Below are positions 44,301 to 57,249 of a stretch of DNA of 64,000 nucleotides, piece after piece (position 1 is the stretch's first letter; every line of letters begins with the position of its first letter). The stretch covers positions 35,402,186-35,466,185 of the forward strand of contig CM034603.1 of the NCBI GenBank assembly GCA_020091685.1, given 5' to 3'. The notes beneath the pieces were generated by a model. It did no database searches and was not told the DNA's origin. It saw only the letters and a list, made by a program, of their open reading frames with translations. Source of the stretch: Lutjanus erythropterus (taxonomy: Eukaryota; Chordata; Actinopteri; Lutjaniformes; Lutjanidae). A program made the position numbers and the translations under genes.

Positions 44301-46977
44301 GAATTGACCAAACTTACTAAACTGTTATTGGAGCAGAGAGCAAAAAGGGGGCGGGGACTTAAGAGGGGGGCAAAATCATCCTTCAGATGGTCAAGAACTT
44401 GACAGATTTGTGCAAGAGATGAATGTTGACCATGTTCTACTGCACTTCGATCTGTGTGACGTTGATCTGATCGAGTTCACGATTATTATGAAGACCACAG
44501 ATTCCACTTGGCGTTGTCTACAATGATGAGCCTTTTTTATTTGCATACTCCAGACATTCACATCCTCCTACAAACTGGCTGGTAGCAGTGGAATTGTAGT
44601 TATAGTGGATCCATATTAGTGGCCTTGTACAGTTTGTTTGCCCAATATTCTACCAATAATCTTATTGTCCCACAGAGACTGTTACAGCTCCTGCAATATG
44701 TTCTTTAATGCTCTACATCTTTCTGCACTCTGTCCATGATTTTGTCAGTGCTGGAGACAAGCTCTCTGTTGCCTGAGAGTAACCCTTAAGAGTAATGAAA
44801 CATTTTAAATTCAGAAATATGACTCCATTCATTTGTAATGAAGTATACATGAAAAAAAAAAACTTAAAAAAGAAGTAAGCTGGTGCATAATCAATCTCAT
44901 GCTGTTCTTCAGTTCATTGCAGAATTCCCAGTTCTTCTCACATCTCCACACACAGTGAGGCAAACATTCCTCACAGGGGTATGTGTCAGGCCATGTCAGA
45001 CTCACAGGTGCACGTGGGAAAATACGGTGGAGGCAGCAAGCAGTAAATCTGTTTGCCAGAATGTCATTCAGAATCATTAAAAAAGTCTAAAGACCACGTT
45101 TCCTGTATGAGATCAACCAGCTCAAGTTCTGACTTTACCTTTTTAATCCTTTGTGGAAACGATCAGACCCTGATGCTTTTCCACATCTCTTATGCTCTGT
45201 ACTTTACAATCAGATGACACATTTTAATGATTCATAGTGAGGTTATTAATGAGGTTAGAAACACTCTACCATTTATAACTGGCAAAACGGAGCCTTATTG
45301 TGAAACGTGACTTAGGAACAATCAATTATGACCAAACACTACAGACCAGGGTAGAATATCTTCTGTCCTGGTGTCACACAGATAACAGAGTCCTTATCAG
45401 TCCAGTCCAGTCACCCCCTCACTCTCTCCCTCTCCTTCCTGTCTCTCTCCAGCTATCACCATCACAAATAAACCTGAAATGCAGAAACATCCATCTGCAA
45501 GAAAAGCACAACAGGCTGAGCAGCTCTGCAAACTATAGCAATTTTGGACTGCAAACTTAGCAAACAGGGGCAATCGCCTTGGGCTCCCAACACTCCAGGA
45601 GGCCTACCGCTAACTGTGTGGTGCATTCATGGAATTTTGATTTGTTGCAAATTTGTGTGAGAACATGTGCTAAAGCAGAACATAAACTGTGCTGACAGGA
45701 GCCTGGATTTTTTCATAATCACGGGGCCTTGAGGAGGCGCATGACGAGTATTCTTGCCCAAAACGCCGATACCACCCGAGCTGACAGAGATGAATGTTTC
45801 ATGTGGTGAAGATGAGCATGTGAGTCCAGACTAAAGCAAATGGCAAATGACAGTCTGTGCTTTATGTCCCAAAATTATCCAGAATCTGTGAGGATTCTCG
45901 TTTCTGTACAGCAGTTACTCTAAACCGATGGATCCCTGTGGACTAATCTGTACAGAGCCTGTTTCACAGTGTTTGCTCCATTGTTTATTCTGACACTTCT
46001 GGCCTGACTCTATTTATGGTTAGTGTTAGTCTTGTCCTCAGAGTGTTGTTTTTGACCGTGTGCCAAATTGCAGATTGTACAGACAAACTGTAGGAGACAA
46101 TAAACTGAAGTTAAGGGCGAAAGATGGAAAACCACAGAACGGCGTTGCATCATTTTGGCGTTGGCTTTTTCCTCGTGCAGAAATGAATAACACACACCTG
46201 TGCAGCCGGACGCGCTCGTTCCTCTCCAGCATTGTCACTATTAATCTGTGTCCAGGCCTCGATGACTTGGTCAAGAGCACTGACAGGAGAATTAACCTAA
46301 CGCATATGTTTTTTAAGCACGAGCGTCTGGGGGGTATTATGTAAAGGAGCATAATGAAGTCTGTGCTTAAGTGAAAATGCGCGGTTTGTATTACTTTGAC
46401 TTCCACTCGAGGCTCAAGCTGTTTTACTAACACAACTCAGCTGTTTCTTCTATCACTATATTGCTGTTATTGATTCCAGTAAATAATTTCCAGTGAGAAA
46501 CATGCTGTCTTCACTTATAGAGACTGTTATCACAGAGGAGGACAGAAAGAGCTGAACGTTATGATGTCACAGTGAAGTTAACCTTTGACCTTTTGGATGT
46601 CATAAACCAAACCTGTTAATCAAGGGGGTGGAGCTATACATATCCTGAGTGGAGTCCCCATCCACAGCTACTAGCTAGTACCGTGAGCAGCTAACAAAAC
46701 AGAGGAGGAGCCAGGTGCAGCTACGTAGGGGTAGGAGTGGGGTGGGGGGGTTGTTGGGTGTGTGGAGAGGGCGGGGACTATTTGTGTATTCATGTAAAGC
46801 TATATGTAACCCACAATTTATTTTAACTTATTTTGCAAAAACCCCAAACAAACAATCAGACAGTTTATTACTTTAAATGGACCATCAAATAATCAAACAA
46901 ACAAATAAAAAAACAACCCCCACCCCATAAATAGTTATTTTGCATGCCTCTGTGAAATTGTTTCCCTTTCTACTGTT

Positions 46978-47170
46978 TAAAGGACTAGTTTGTAGTATTT
47001 AGTAGCATCTAATGGTGAACTTGCAGATTGCAAACATCTCGTCTCACCTTCCCCTTCCGAGTGTGTAGTAGGAGGCTCTTCAGTGGCTGCGAAACAAACT
47101 ACGAATATTATACACCATTCCTGCCATATTCTGCCAATAGAGCCCCAGAAATCTTACACACTGGACCTTT
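46978..47170. mobile_element. Short-inverted-repeat element, TTAAAGGTCCAGTGTGTA family, full copy
   Basis: The left end (TTAAAGGACTAGTTTGTAGT) and right end (...ATCTTACACACTGGACCTTT) are inverted repeats about 190 bp apart. The inner sequence 'agcatctaatggtgaacttgcagattgca' is typical of this element, which is widespread in percomorph fish. It has no coding capacity. Confidence 0.7.
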
Positions 47171-47461
47171 TCATGTCCTAATCAGGCAGTTGAAGCAGCA
47201 TCAGCCTCTTTGGACTATTTTTTTTTCACATGTTCAACTCTCTTTCAGCTGTTTTTGTTCATATTGAATGCTTTCGTTGCACAATACAAGTAAAATGATG
47301 CACAAATGCACTCAGTGTAGCAGCATGAATGGAGCCTTTCCCACATCTGTCATTTATTCAGTGATTCAAACAGAATGAAGGGAGAGAAACAAAATGGCTC
47401 TTTAGTCTGATAATGAGGCTCGTATGAATGAGGTTTTACTTGGATGGGGACTGAAGCTCTG

Positions 47462-47515
47462 ACACACACACACACACACATACACACACACACACACACA
47501 CACAGACACACACAC
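47462..47515. repeat. (CA)n microsatellite, interrupted
   Basis: About 25 CA units with two single-base interruptions, in the agrp2-ripk2 intergenic region. Confidence 0.9.
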
Positions 47516-48849
47516 TATCAAAAAGCACTGTGTTCAAGTTTTTTTCATACAGAAATGCCTTTGTGTGTGTGATGAGAACAGAACATCAAGTTCCCAGCAT
47601 CCCTGTGATTCAGGTGCAGCGGCTTTGGAACCTTGGAACCTTTGGAAACTGCTACTGCACTGCCACCTTCTGGTCATATTTGTCTTTAACTTCAAAACTC
47701 TGTAAAACACTGTACAACTCCTCAATACATTATGAAAAACAATATTTATTATTCAGATTTGAGGGAAGGCAAAAAATTCTTCCTTTTTTAAAGCAATAAT
47801 AAACTGAAAATAGGGGATTTTAAGTGCAGTGTCTGTTGCAAAACGTATTGACATGCTCACACTTGTGACTGTAACCATTCGCCCTCCAGCAGCGTGGATG
47901 ATGTCCCATCCAACACGCCTCTTCTGCTTCTCCGCCAGGTGTCACCTGGTGTGAGAGCCCCAACTGCAGCACCCCAGCAGGGTCCACCTCCTCTCAGCCA
48001 GGAAACACCTAGTGGAGGTGAAGGCTCACAGCTCCTGTATGAAGCAGTTTGTATGAGAGACCTCCTCCTGGTCCAGGAGCTGCATGCTCCGGTCCAGTCC
48101 TCTGGGAGTGGGACTGGAACAAAGGGGGCAGCCATTTGTGGTGATCCTAACCTTTGATAACAAGTGTAATAAACATATTTCATATTAACACAGGAACACA
48201 TGTTGACTGTGCTCAGTGTTGTTGCCTACTCACACCAGTTCAGGGAAAATTATCCCAAGTTTTGGTTTCTGGTCTGAGCAGTGCTGGGGCTGCCCAGATA
48301 GTCATGCTGGATCATCAACAAAACAAAACAAGTTGTGCTTCGTAAAATCTATGTCAGCAGCCGTTAAAAGGTGGAAACTGATTTGTGGAAACTCTGTGTT
48401 TCACAGGGGTGTCAGATTACAAGGAGACAACGAAAACACGTGCTTCAGTGAGTCATGTGTTCCAGTGCGTGTCACGTCCAACAGGACGGGGCGAGCTCTT
48501 CCTGTTTCAATACAGCAAAGACAACAAAACTACAAAACGTCATAACACAGATATAAACCCTGTGAATGACTAGTCATAATAATATAATTGGAAATATATT
48601 TTATGATGCAATTGTTAAGAGTGAATCACTAATTTGATAACACTGTCAGGTTATTTGAATATTATAAGGACTGAATGGATTGCCCTCAGTAATATATATA
48701 TACTGTACTGGTATTTGGTGTTTCATTGTTCATTCTTCTATGATGTAACTATATTATCTTTAGAATTAGTGGTGTTTCTAAGGATTTATAGTTTGACATG
48801 GCCAATGATAATTCTGAACTCCTTATTTACTTAAATATGCTACTTCCTT

Positions 48850-48898
48850 CTATTCTATTCTATTCTATTCTATTCTATTCTATTCTATTCTATTCTAT
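48850..48898. repeat. (TTCTA)n microsatellite
   Basis: About ten nearly perfect pentanucleotide units upstream of ripk2. Confidence 0.9.
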
Positions 48899-49261
48899 CT
48901 AGGGGTCGACAATATAACTAAAATCAAATATCATGATACTTGATAGCGTAAGGATGACTATTGGTGCTTTCACAAAACATTAATTAATTAAACATTAATG
49001 CCCAGCATTAGTTATCTATTATATTTTAGTCTTATTGGAATAGAATTAGGCGCATAATTAATCTTCTATGTGGTCAAAATGCCTGTGTTTTCTTTGTCTA
49101 TGGTCCTATATAAATAAGTGAAACAGTGAATTAACCCTTCTTTAAGATCTTTTACAAATGCTAAAAGTAGCTAATATAAATGCAAGGTTAACTGTCCTCG
49201 CACGACCTCATTAAGTTTTTACTTTTTTAATTTTTACATGTATTCACACAGCATTTCTGTA

Positions 49262-49287
49262 GGAAAATCCCGCGTTTGGGGAACTCC
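49262..49287. promoter_or_regulatory. Two consensus NF-kB sites upstream of ripk2
   Basis: GGAAAATCCC (49262-49271) is the complement of GGGATTTTCC. GGGGAACTCC lies at 49278-49287. Both fit the consensus GGGRNWYYCC with no mismatch and are separated by 6 nt. They lie about 0.7 kb before the ripk2 start codon, in or near its promoter. The function is inferred. Confidence 0.5.
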
Positions 49288-49987
49288 AACATGTTAAAAG
49301 CCCCTTTATTAACAGTTGAGTTCAGGCTCGCCGCAGGTTTTACTGTTCTCGGGAAGCCGAAACAAACATGTGAAGCCTAAATAATGCAATCATTGAAAAA
49401 CAGCTTATAAACATTACATAATCATAATTTAGGCTCGCTTCTATCTGAAAATTCTTCCTCAGAGATTTATGAAGGCTGTGTGTGCTTAGACGATCGGTCC
49501 CAGCATAAAATAAAAGGTCAACTGTCAGAAGCCGTCGAAACCTACGGAATTGAATGCATCTCGGTCGAACCCGGAAGCGTGTCGTCATTAGCAACAACAA
49601 ACCCACCTGCCTTAAATGACAGCAGCTCGGCTCACCGTCGTTGTATCCCTTTGACTCAGCCTGTGACAGCTGGTTAGCTGAAGCCTGGCAGCGTATCATG
49701 AATAAACGGGCATGTTAAAGCGCATACATTTAATTCTTGTCGTTGAGTGCACGGTGTGTGTTTTTTTTTAATTAGTGGACGAGAGAACCGTTTGCTTATT
49801 TTCAGCCGTCCTCCTTCTCCGCCACATTCACGTTAGCTTAGCGTGCTAGCAAACAGCGACATTATGGCATGCGTCTGAATGAGAGAGCTCTTCTTCCTCC
49901 TTCCAAAACAGGCAGTTCTGCTTTCAGTGGCTGACCTAGTGGATGATAAATCATCCGAGACTTCCCGTAAAGGGCTCACTGACTGCT

Positions 49988-52900
49988 ATGGAGCCGTCCG
50001 CGGCGGCTATGGGCTGTGTGAACATTGGCAATCTGACCAGCACCTTGCCGGTGATCCCCTACCAGAAGCTGACAGACCTGTACTACCTGAGCAGAGGGGG
50101 CTTTGGCACCGTGTTCAAGGCTCAACACTCCGACTGGAGGACCACTGTGGCCATCAAGTGCCTGAAACTCGACTCTCCTGTTGGAGAAAGGTAGTTACCC
50201 AGTGTGTGTTTGATCACCTGATCTAGCTATTCAGGCCATGCAAGCAGTTGAAAATGTAAAGATGAATGCAGGAAGCTGTTAGTCAAGTGAAAAGTTGCAG
50301 AAAATATTCTTTAAAATCACAGACATCTCATCATCATCAAAGCATCAGGACTTGAATTGCTGTCAGATTTAATCAAATGTAAGGCTTCATTTTAATTAGA
50401 TTTATTGTGTTATTGCCCTGTTCATGGGACAAATGAAACAATAATCAGTTTCATGATAAAGCATAATAAAGAGCTGCACCTATTAATCGATCATTAATCG
50501 ATTATTAGATTATTTGTCAACTGCTTTGATAATTGAGTAACTGGTCTGTGTAATTTTCTAAAGAAAAAGAAGCTAAAATTATCTGATTTCAGCAGCTTAA
50601 ATGTGAATATTTTCTGTTTCTATTTTTTTTTTTACTCCTCTCTGACAGTAAAACTGACTATCTGTGGGTTCTGAGTAAATCAAGACATTTTAGGAGGTCA
50701 TCTTGAGCTTTGGGAAACACTAATTGGCTTTTTTTTCACTATTTTCTGACATTTTAAAACACACAACTATTATCTGATTTATTGAGAAAATAATCGTTAG
50801 TTGCAGCCGTAATAAACTTCCTGACATTTAGTATTATTGTGTCACATTTTAATCATTGTAAAACCATGTTTGATTACCGTGCTTTGAAAAACTAACTATA
50901 AATACTGTCCAGCATCAATCAAATTTAGCAACAGTCTTCCAGACGAAGGCCCAACAGCAACAAGAGTTTATTATTTTGCATCAGTGAAAATATTGCAGTG
51001 ACACAGCAAAGGACATGATTTAATTTGAAATGGTTAAGAAGTCTCCAGTATGGACATTTTCTCTAAAATAATATGGCATACATAATATGATGCATTGGTG
51101 TAGATAATAATCATAATCATTCAGCCGTCCTGCAGTTGAGGTTCAAGAGACACGTACTCATAACCACACTTTTAAAGCTGAGCTGCACAAATTTGATATT
51201 CTTGAATTAGTGTTGTCAAAAAATATCGATGCTGAATATTTGAAATGCATTCAGTGCTAATTTTTGCAGCATCAATACTTCAGTACCAGCTACACTTTCT
51301 TGCTCTTTCTTATCTCAGAGTGCAAACTGACATGCGGTGCCCACACAGTCCAACTTCCTCTCACTTATTCACAGTGTTGTCTTCTTCTTCTTCTTCTTCT
51401 TCTTCTTTCCACTTGCCTCATTTTCTGTATCTGTTCTCAAGTTTAAGCCTTGGTATATTTCTTCTTTAATAAAAAGCTAAAATATTATGCCCTCAATTTT
51501 GAGTCAATTTTCCCCCATAGTATGGAAAATGGTATTGCATATTATAATATTATAATAATATATTGCATTGAAATTAGAAATTTGAGAATCTTCACAACAC
51601 TATCTTAAATATTTAGTTTATAACTTCAATAATAAATTCAATTTCGACTTCACACCACAGTGTGCTGACATGATTCATTATTCTACACATTTCTGAAGTC
51701 CAAATGAATTATACATTTTGTAGATTTGTTTACTTACATTACCTCAAATGTTTCCACCAACGTTCAAACACAGAATACTTGTAATTTATTCAAGGGCGTT
51801 TCCTGTTAGCAGTTGCTAGCTAGTTGCTGTAACTTCCAGGAACACATGGGAGATGTCGGGAATGTCAGAGAGCAAGGAAGGAATTCGGTGCATGTAATGT
51901 GAATAACAGTTAAATATTACCTCATTCATGAATGTGATTTCTGCCTTAGTCATGTCAGATAGATTTTCATCAGCTATCGTGGGTGTTTAAAAGTGAACAT
52001 AATAACTCCAGTGATCCCATGCTACATCATCAAACTTAATCTTTTGTTATTGTTTTCATGTAAGAGAGACCCCATAGCGGCAAACTTTACATGTTGTGCA
52101 TTTAAAGACCAACAAAATTAGGTATTAAAGTGTTTTGTCTGAAACATATAAAGGTCAGTTTGATAATTTTACACATGATTTTGGCATAGATTAATCATAT
52201 TGTGATATAAATCAATATCTTAAGATTCATTTTGTGATAATGATTTTAGTCATATCACCCAGGCCTGATGCCAGTCAGCTTCCAAGAACAGTTTAGTGTG
52301 CTTCCTGTAACTTTGTTTGTACAAACAACACTGTAAATATCATCAGTGTTTATCTTTTCTTTCACTTCGTCTGAGAGTGAAGACTGACTCTGTGCCACCG
52401 GCTGTGTTTCAGAGAGAGGAACTGCCTGCTGAAGGAGGCAGAGGTGCTTCACAAAGCCAGGTTCAACTACATCATCCAGATCTTCGGCATCTGCAACGAG
52501 CCCGAGTTCTTCTGCATCGTCACAGAGTTTATGAGCAATGGCTCTCTGGACCTGTTGCTCCACGAGGTACCTGTACTGTCATCAAGACATGTCATGTTTT
52601 TTTCAAAACCGATCTAGTCCTAACATCACAATCAAAGTCTTAAAGAATTTGCACAATTTAAGAACTAAAAAGACACCAGCTTTCCTTTGCCATGAGGCAT
52701 TTATGTTCAGGCTACCTGCAGGGTGTTAAAAGTATTTTAAAAAAGTACTTAAGAAGGCTGTAAAATGATTGAATTTCATGAACAAATGTGTTGATTTTGT
52801 TCTTTTCCTTTTTTAGGCCCATACAAATACAGTAACGTCATAAATAGACTATAGATTTGTTTCCAGTGAGGTGTTATTATAGAGACTTTGTTCTTGTAAA

Positions 52901-55900
52901 TATTACTATTGCTGCTCTGGAAACATTTAATTATATTTAAAATATTTAATCCTGTTCTGACTTTATTCTTTTTTAAAATAATATATATATTTTTAAAAAG
53001 GTAGCTATTTAGTAACAAAAAAGAACTGATAATTTCTGTTTTTAAGTTGAAGCAGAATCCAAAGTAAGAGTGGGCGAAGCCTATTACAGGCAATATGAAT
53101 GTGAGTAGTGTAATAAAATGTTTTACTAAATTCAAATACTTGGAAAATAATTCTTTTCTCAGGCTTAAAATTCACACTGATTTTCAATTATATCTTTAAT
53201 ACTTTTGCAAATATGGTGGCCGTGTATTTGGTGTTAAATTTCATAGTAAGTGGTATTAAAAATGTCTTTAAAAGTGATGTTGTTGATGTTGTTTTCCCCT
53301 GCTACTCAGGAAGGGAGGTGATATTCAAGTAAACAGGAAAAACAGTGGTTTGATTCGATTTGTTGTGGTCAACTGCACGTTTCGTATTCAGTCAGATAAC
53401 ACAGTCACAAATATAGAGAGAACACATTAAACTTCCTACAGTTCTTGTTTTTGCGCTTTTGTCGACAACATGGCTGAAGTGAAGCGAGTCTTTGTTCTTT
53501 TTGGCGAGCTGCTCCATTTCTCACACCGTCTCTCTTATGAATCACTCGACATGCACCTGGAATTCCTGCCTGTGGGACGGCAAGCAAAAGTGGAACTTGG
53601 ACACATTCACAGTCTCTGACGAAACTTTGAAATATGTGGGGGAAGAGAAGCCGAGCCGTGAGGAAAGCAGACAAATATAGTTCGGGGAAATTCCCACTTG
53701 TCTTGGTGTAGTAAAATTTCCTCACACTTCATTTGGCTTGTAGCCTCAGGCACAGGTCCTCTCCCTCCACGCTTGTGCAAACACGTTTTATTGACGCTTT
53801 TCTACCTGGTCTGTCGTCCCTGCCCACAGAAGGACGTGTACCCCGGGCTTGCCTGGCCTCTGCGGCTCAGGATCCTATATGAGATTGCCCTGGGGGTTAA
53901 TTTTCTTCACAACATGAACCCACCCCTCCTACATCACGATCTGAAAACGCAGAACATCCTGCTGGACGGTGAATTTCATGTGAAGGTATGTGTGTGTCAG
54001 CAGGAAGTTGGTACACTATGAACTGTATGTGTGTCAAAACGAAACAGGGCTTGAATGTGGTTGCCTACTGTTACTTTCATAATTACAGTGTTTGTGTGTG
54101 AGAGAGTGTTTGTGTACATGGTTACCACAGATTGTCACATGTTCAGCTGAACTCCCTCCAGGCTGGGAAACAGAAACAGTGCAGTATGAGATAAGCGCAC
54201 AACCAGCTTTATAATTAAAACAAACTTGATTATTATTATTAGTAGAATTGAAACTTTGAGAATTATTTTTGTAATAATTTCAAGCAAAATTCCATAAATT
54301 CTCTGGTGTAAGGTTGTTGGTCTGATATGATAAGAAGTCTGAAGATGTCACCTGAGAGGCAAGTGAGAAAAGTCCGATCTCAATATTTTTCTGCCCTGTG
54401 TTTATCGACTTAAAGGGATAGTTCACCCAAAAATGAAAATTCAGTCATTGTCTACTCTGCTGGAGTTTCACAGGAAAACAGTGTTGCAGAATCTCCCAAA
54501 CAATGGAAGTGAATGGTGACCAGTTTTCAAATGAAAAAAACAACCCAAAAAAAAACCCCATAAAATGTCTCCATACTGCCCGTCTGGTGTAATCCAAGTC
54601 TCCTAAAGATCCAACATGCTGTTTACACACCGTCACACCACACACACCCAGTTCAGACAGTGTGCACGTGAACGAGGCTCCAAGCTAAAGATCTACAGTA
54701 AAGATTCAGGATAAAAACATGGTGTAAATAACATTTTTTTTGTCAACTTGGCACATTAGGTCTTTAGGAGACTTGGATTACACAAGACGAGCCAGCTTTT
54801 ATGTCCACCTGTTTCTCAGGGCTTCTGTACCTTGACCTCTGGGAGTTTATAATGCTGTTTTTTGGAGCCCCAATCAGTTTTCTGTAATTGATAAATGATA
54901 AAGCGGATCAGAGGAAAACAATGTTCAAACATATGTGTGGAATACTGAAATAATGCTAATAATGTTCTGCTTTCGTTGTGTTCAGATCGCAGACTTCGGC
55001 CTGTCAAAGTGGCGGCAGCTGTCCGTCAGTAAAGGCTCGGGGTCCAAGCCCACAGAGATGGGGGGCACCGTGATCTACATGCCCCCCGAGAAGTACGAAC
55101 CATCCAAGAGCCGCCGGGCAGACGTAAAACACGATATGTACAGGTGAGACACCACACCACATTAGAAAATATGCTGGATGATAGAATAGACAGCAATAAG
55201 TACCTTCTTCATTAATCTGGGTTTCAGTTTCCAGGAACTTGAGTTTTATCAGAATGTGTTGTATGTATATCAGTTGTTGGGCAGAATTAGTGACTGGATG
55301 ACCATTTGAGGACTTTGTTGCACCGTTTATAAATCTGTCATAGTAAATATTTGTTGAGTGCTATCAGCACTACGAGTAAATGAGCTTTCCCTGCCTGGCA
55401 AGGTTAGACAGCGTTCAGAATGAGGTTGGATTGTCAGCATACCAGAGCAGAACAGCGCAGCGATCTCTGCCAAAAACTAAATCTGTCGATCGTGCCAGGA
55501 AAACAGTCTGATTTCAGGAATCTGTCAGAGCAAAGGGAGTGGTGACTGTTACAAAAGACATTATAAATTTAAAGAAATCCACTTTCCTCTGTGGTTCAGT
55601 GTGACTCTCTCTCCCAGATTGTGGCTGACGCAGTCTCTTAAGATTTTGGGTAATATGTTGGATTGCTGCAACACGTCATTGCTCTTCCTCAAAGTAGCCT
55701 CTCTGATGATCTTGTGGTAAAGTCCCTCAACTCTGAAGGGGAATGCCAGTTGAAAAGAATGATGTAACTCTAATTTCCCTTAACTGTTTCTCTCCATTAT
55801 GTTTACATTGTAGTTATGCCATTATTATGTGGGAAGTGCTGTCCAGGCAGATTCCTTTTGAAGGTAACACTTTTTTAAATTATATTCTATTTTGCTGATT

Positions 55901-57199
55901 TATTGCTGTCTCATTCTGTTCAGTTACTCTTTCAGTTTGACCTTTCATGACTCACTGAGTGTGTGCAGACGTGCATCCTGGGTGATCTGATCACAAGTGG
56001 ACAGCTCTGAGTATGTCAGTTCACACCCAGCATTACAGTGCATCTCCAGATTTGTCCTGAGTGACTAATTTTGATCAAATGTCACATTCCCACTCTAAAT
56101 GCAAATAAACGCAAGGGCTGTTTTGTCTGCTGAATGTCCATTTGGCTGCTCAATATGAAGGTTCAGGTGTTTGTTCCTTTTTTTTTTAAGTTAAACGTCA
56201 CACTAAACTCCTCTTTCAGCCTACAGTTGTTATTTGTTATTTCAGCAGCAGGATTTTATAACTGAACTATACGCTGGACGCGTTTTCTCCGACTGTGTGG
56301 AAATCTGATGTTTTCAGTTCACAGATGATAAAGACATTAATAACACAGACATGAGAAAGTGAAAGCGTGCGTCCCAGAACACCATGGAGTGTCTCTCTGT
56401 TGTCTGTTCTGTACACTCAGACAACACATGCCTGCATGCCTGCATGCCGCGGTGCACACCCTGACCAGTTTAATCCAACACATAGTGATGGCCAAAGGAA
56501 AGAGGAGCTTTATTTGGAGATATTTCACAGCTGTGAATGAAAAATTCTGCGGTAAGAAGGCTACAAATTTGTTTTAAAACTTAACAAAACACCATTAGAT
56601 GGAGAATTTGGATCTGTAACAGAAAAGAAGGGAGGAGGAGGAGGGAATGTTTTAGTATCCCGGCCTTCGACACAGAGACGAAGTTGACTCTCATAGTTTA
56701 TAGTCGGACATTCAGTTAATATATTCAGCTCGTTGAAACTTGTTATCTAAATTATTATTTTAACTGAAAACATATTATACCTCAAGCCTGAAATATGAAA
56801 ATGGTGGAATATAATAATCTGTCAGTGTGACTGTGAAATACGTACCTATATATGATAATATATTCTCCCCTGCATGAAACTACATGAGCTGCTTTTAATA
56901 ATAAAAAGTATCTGTATTGATATCTGGTCCTGTATTACTTGGTATCAGGTCTAAACCATTTTTGCGGTATTGCTCACCCCTACAATGAAGCAAATGATGT
57001 ACTTACAGGACGTCAGTGGAGTAGGCGGACCTTCATTGTGGCCCAGGACATATTTGCGTTCACATCACCTGTGAATGTGATCTGAGCGATCGGATCTTAA
57101 ATGTACTCTGTGTGTGTTTACACCTGTACTTAAAGCTGTCCACTGCAGATAAGATCACCCAGGATACATGTTACTACCAGGACTGAACCAGGCCTCTGA

Positions 57200-57249
<50 letters not shown>

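Larger units (their letters stand above)
41000..49261. other. Intergenic region between agrp2 and ripk2
   Basis: This is 8.3 kb between two divergently transcribed genes. I find no exon series. It holds a truncated foldback MITE (41201-41308), 'gacttgactt' repeats (42130-42270), a repeat block near 44260-44370 shared with 27920-28000, a full MITE (46978-47170), (CA)n at 47462-47515, a GC-richer island at 47880-48160 with open frames on both strands, and (TTCTA)n at 48850-48898. Regulatory elements for agrp2 could lie here, but none is recognisable by eye. Confidence 0.5.

Noticed and set aside
46737-46752. G-run that might form a G-quadruplex
   Set aside because: It is a single short G-rich stretch with irregular spacing next to no gene start, so the support is too weak.
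48385-48573. 62-codon plus-strand frame (VSDYKETTKTRAS...)
   Set aside because: No similarity that I recognise, no exon partners and no clear splice sites. Left out as a gene.
49340-49699. 119-codon minus-strand frame upstream of ripk2
   Set aside because: It has no recognisable domain and lies over the probable ripk2 promoter/5' UTR, where a higher GC content lengthens chance frames.
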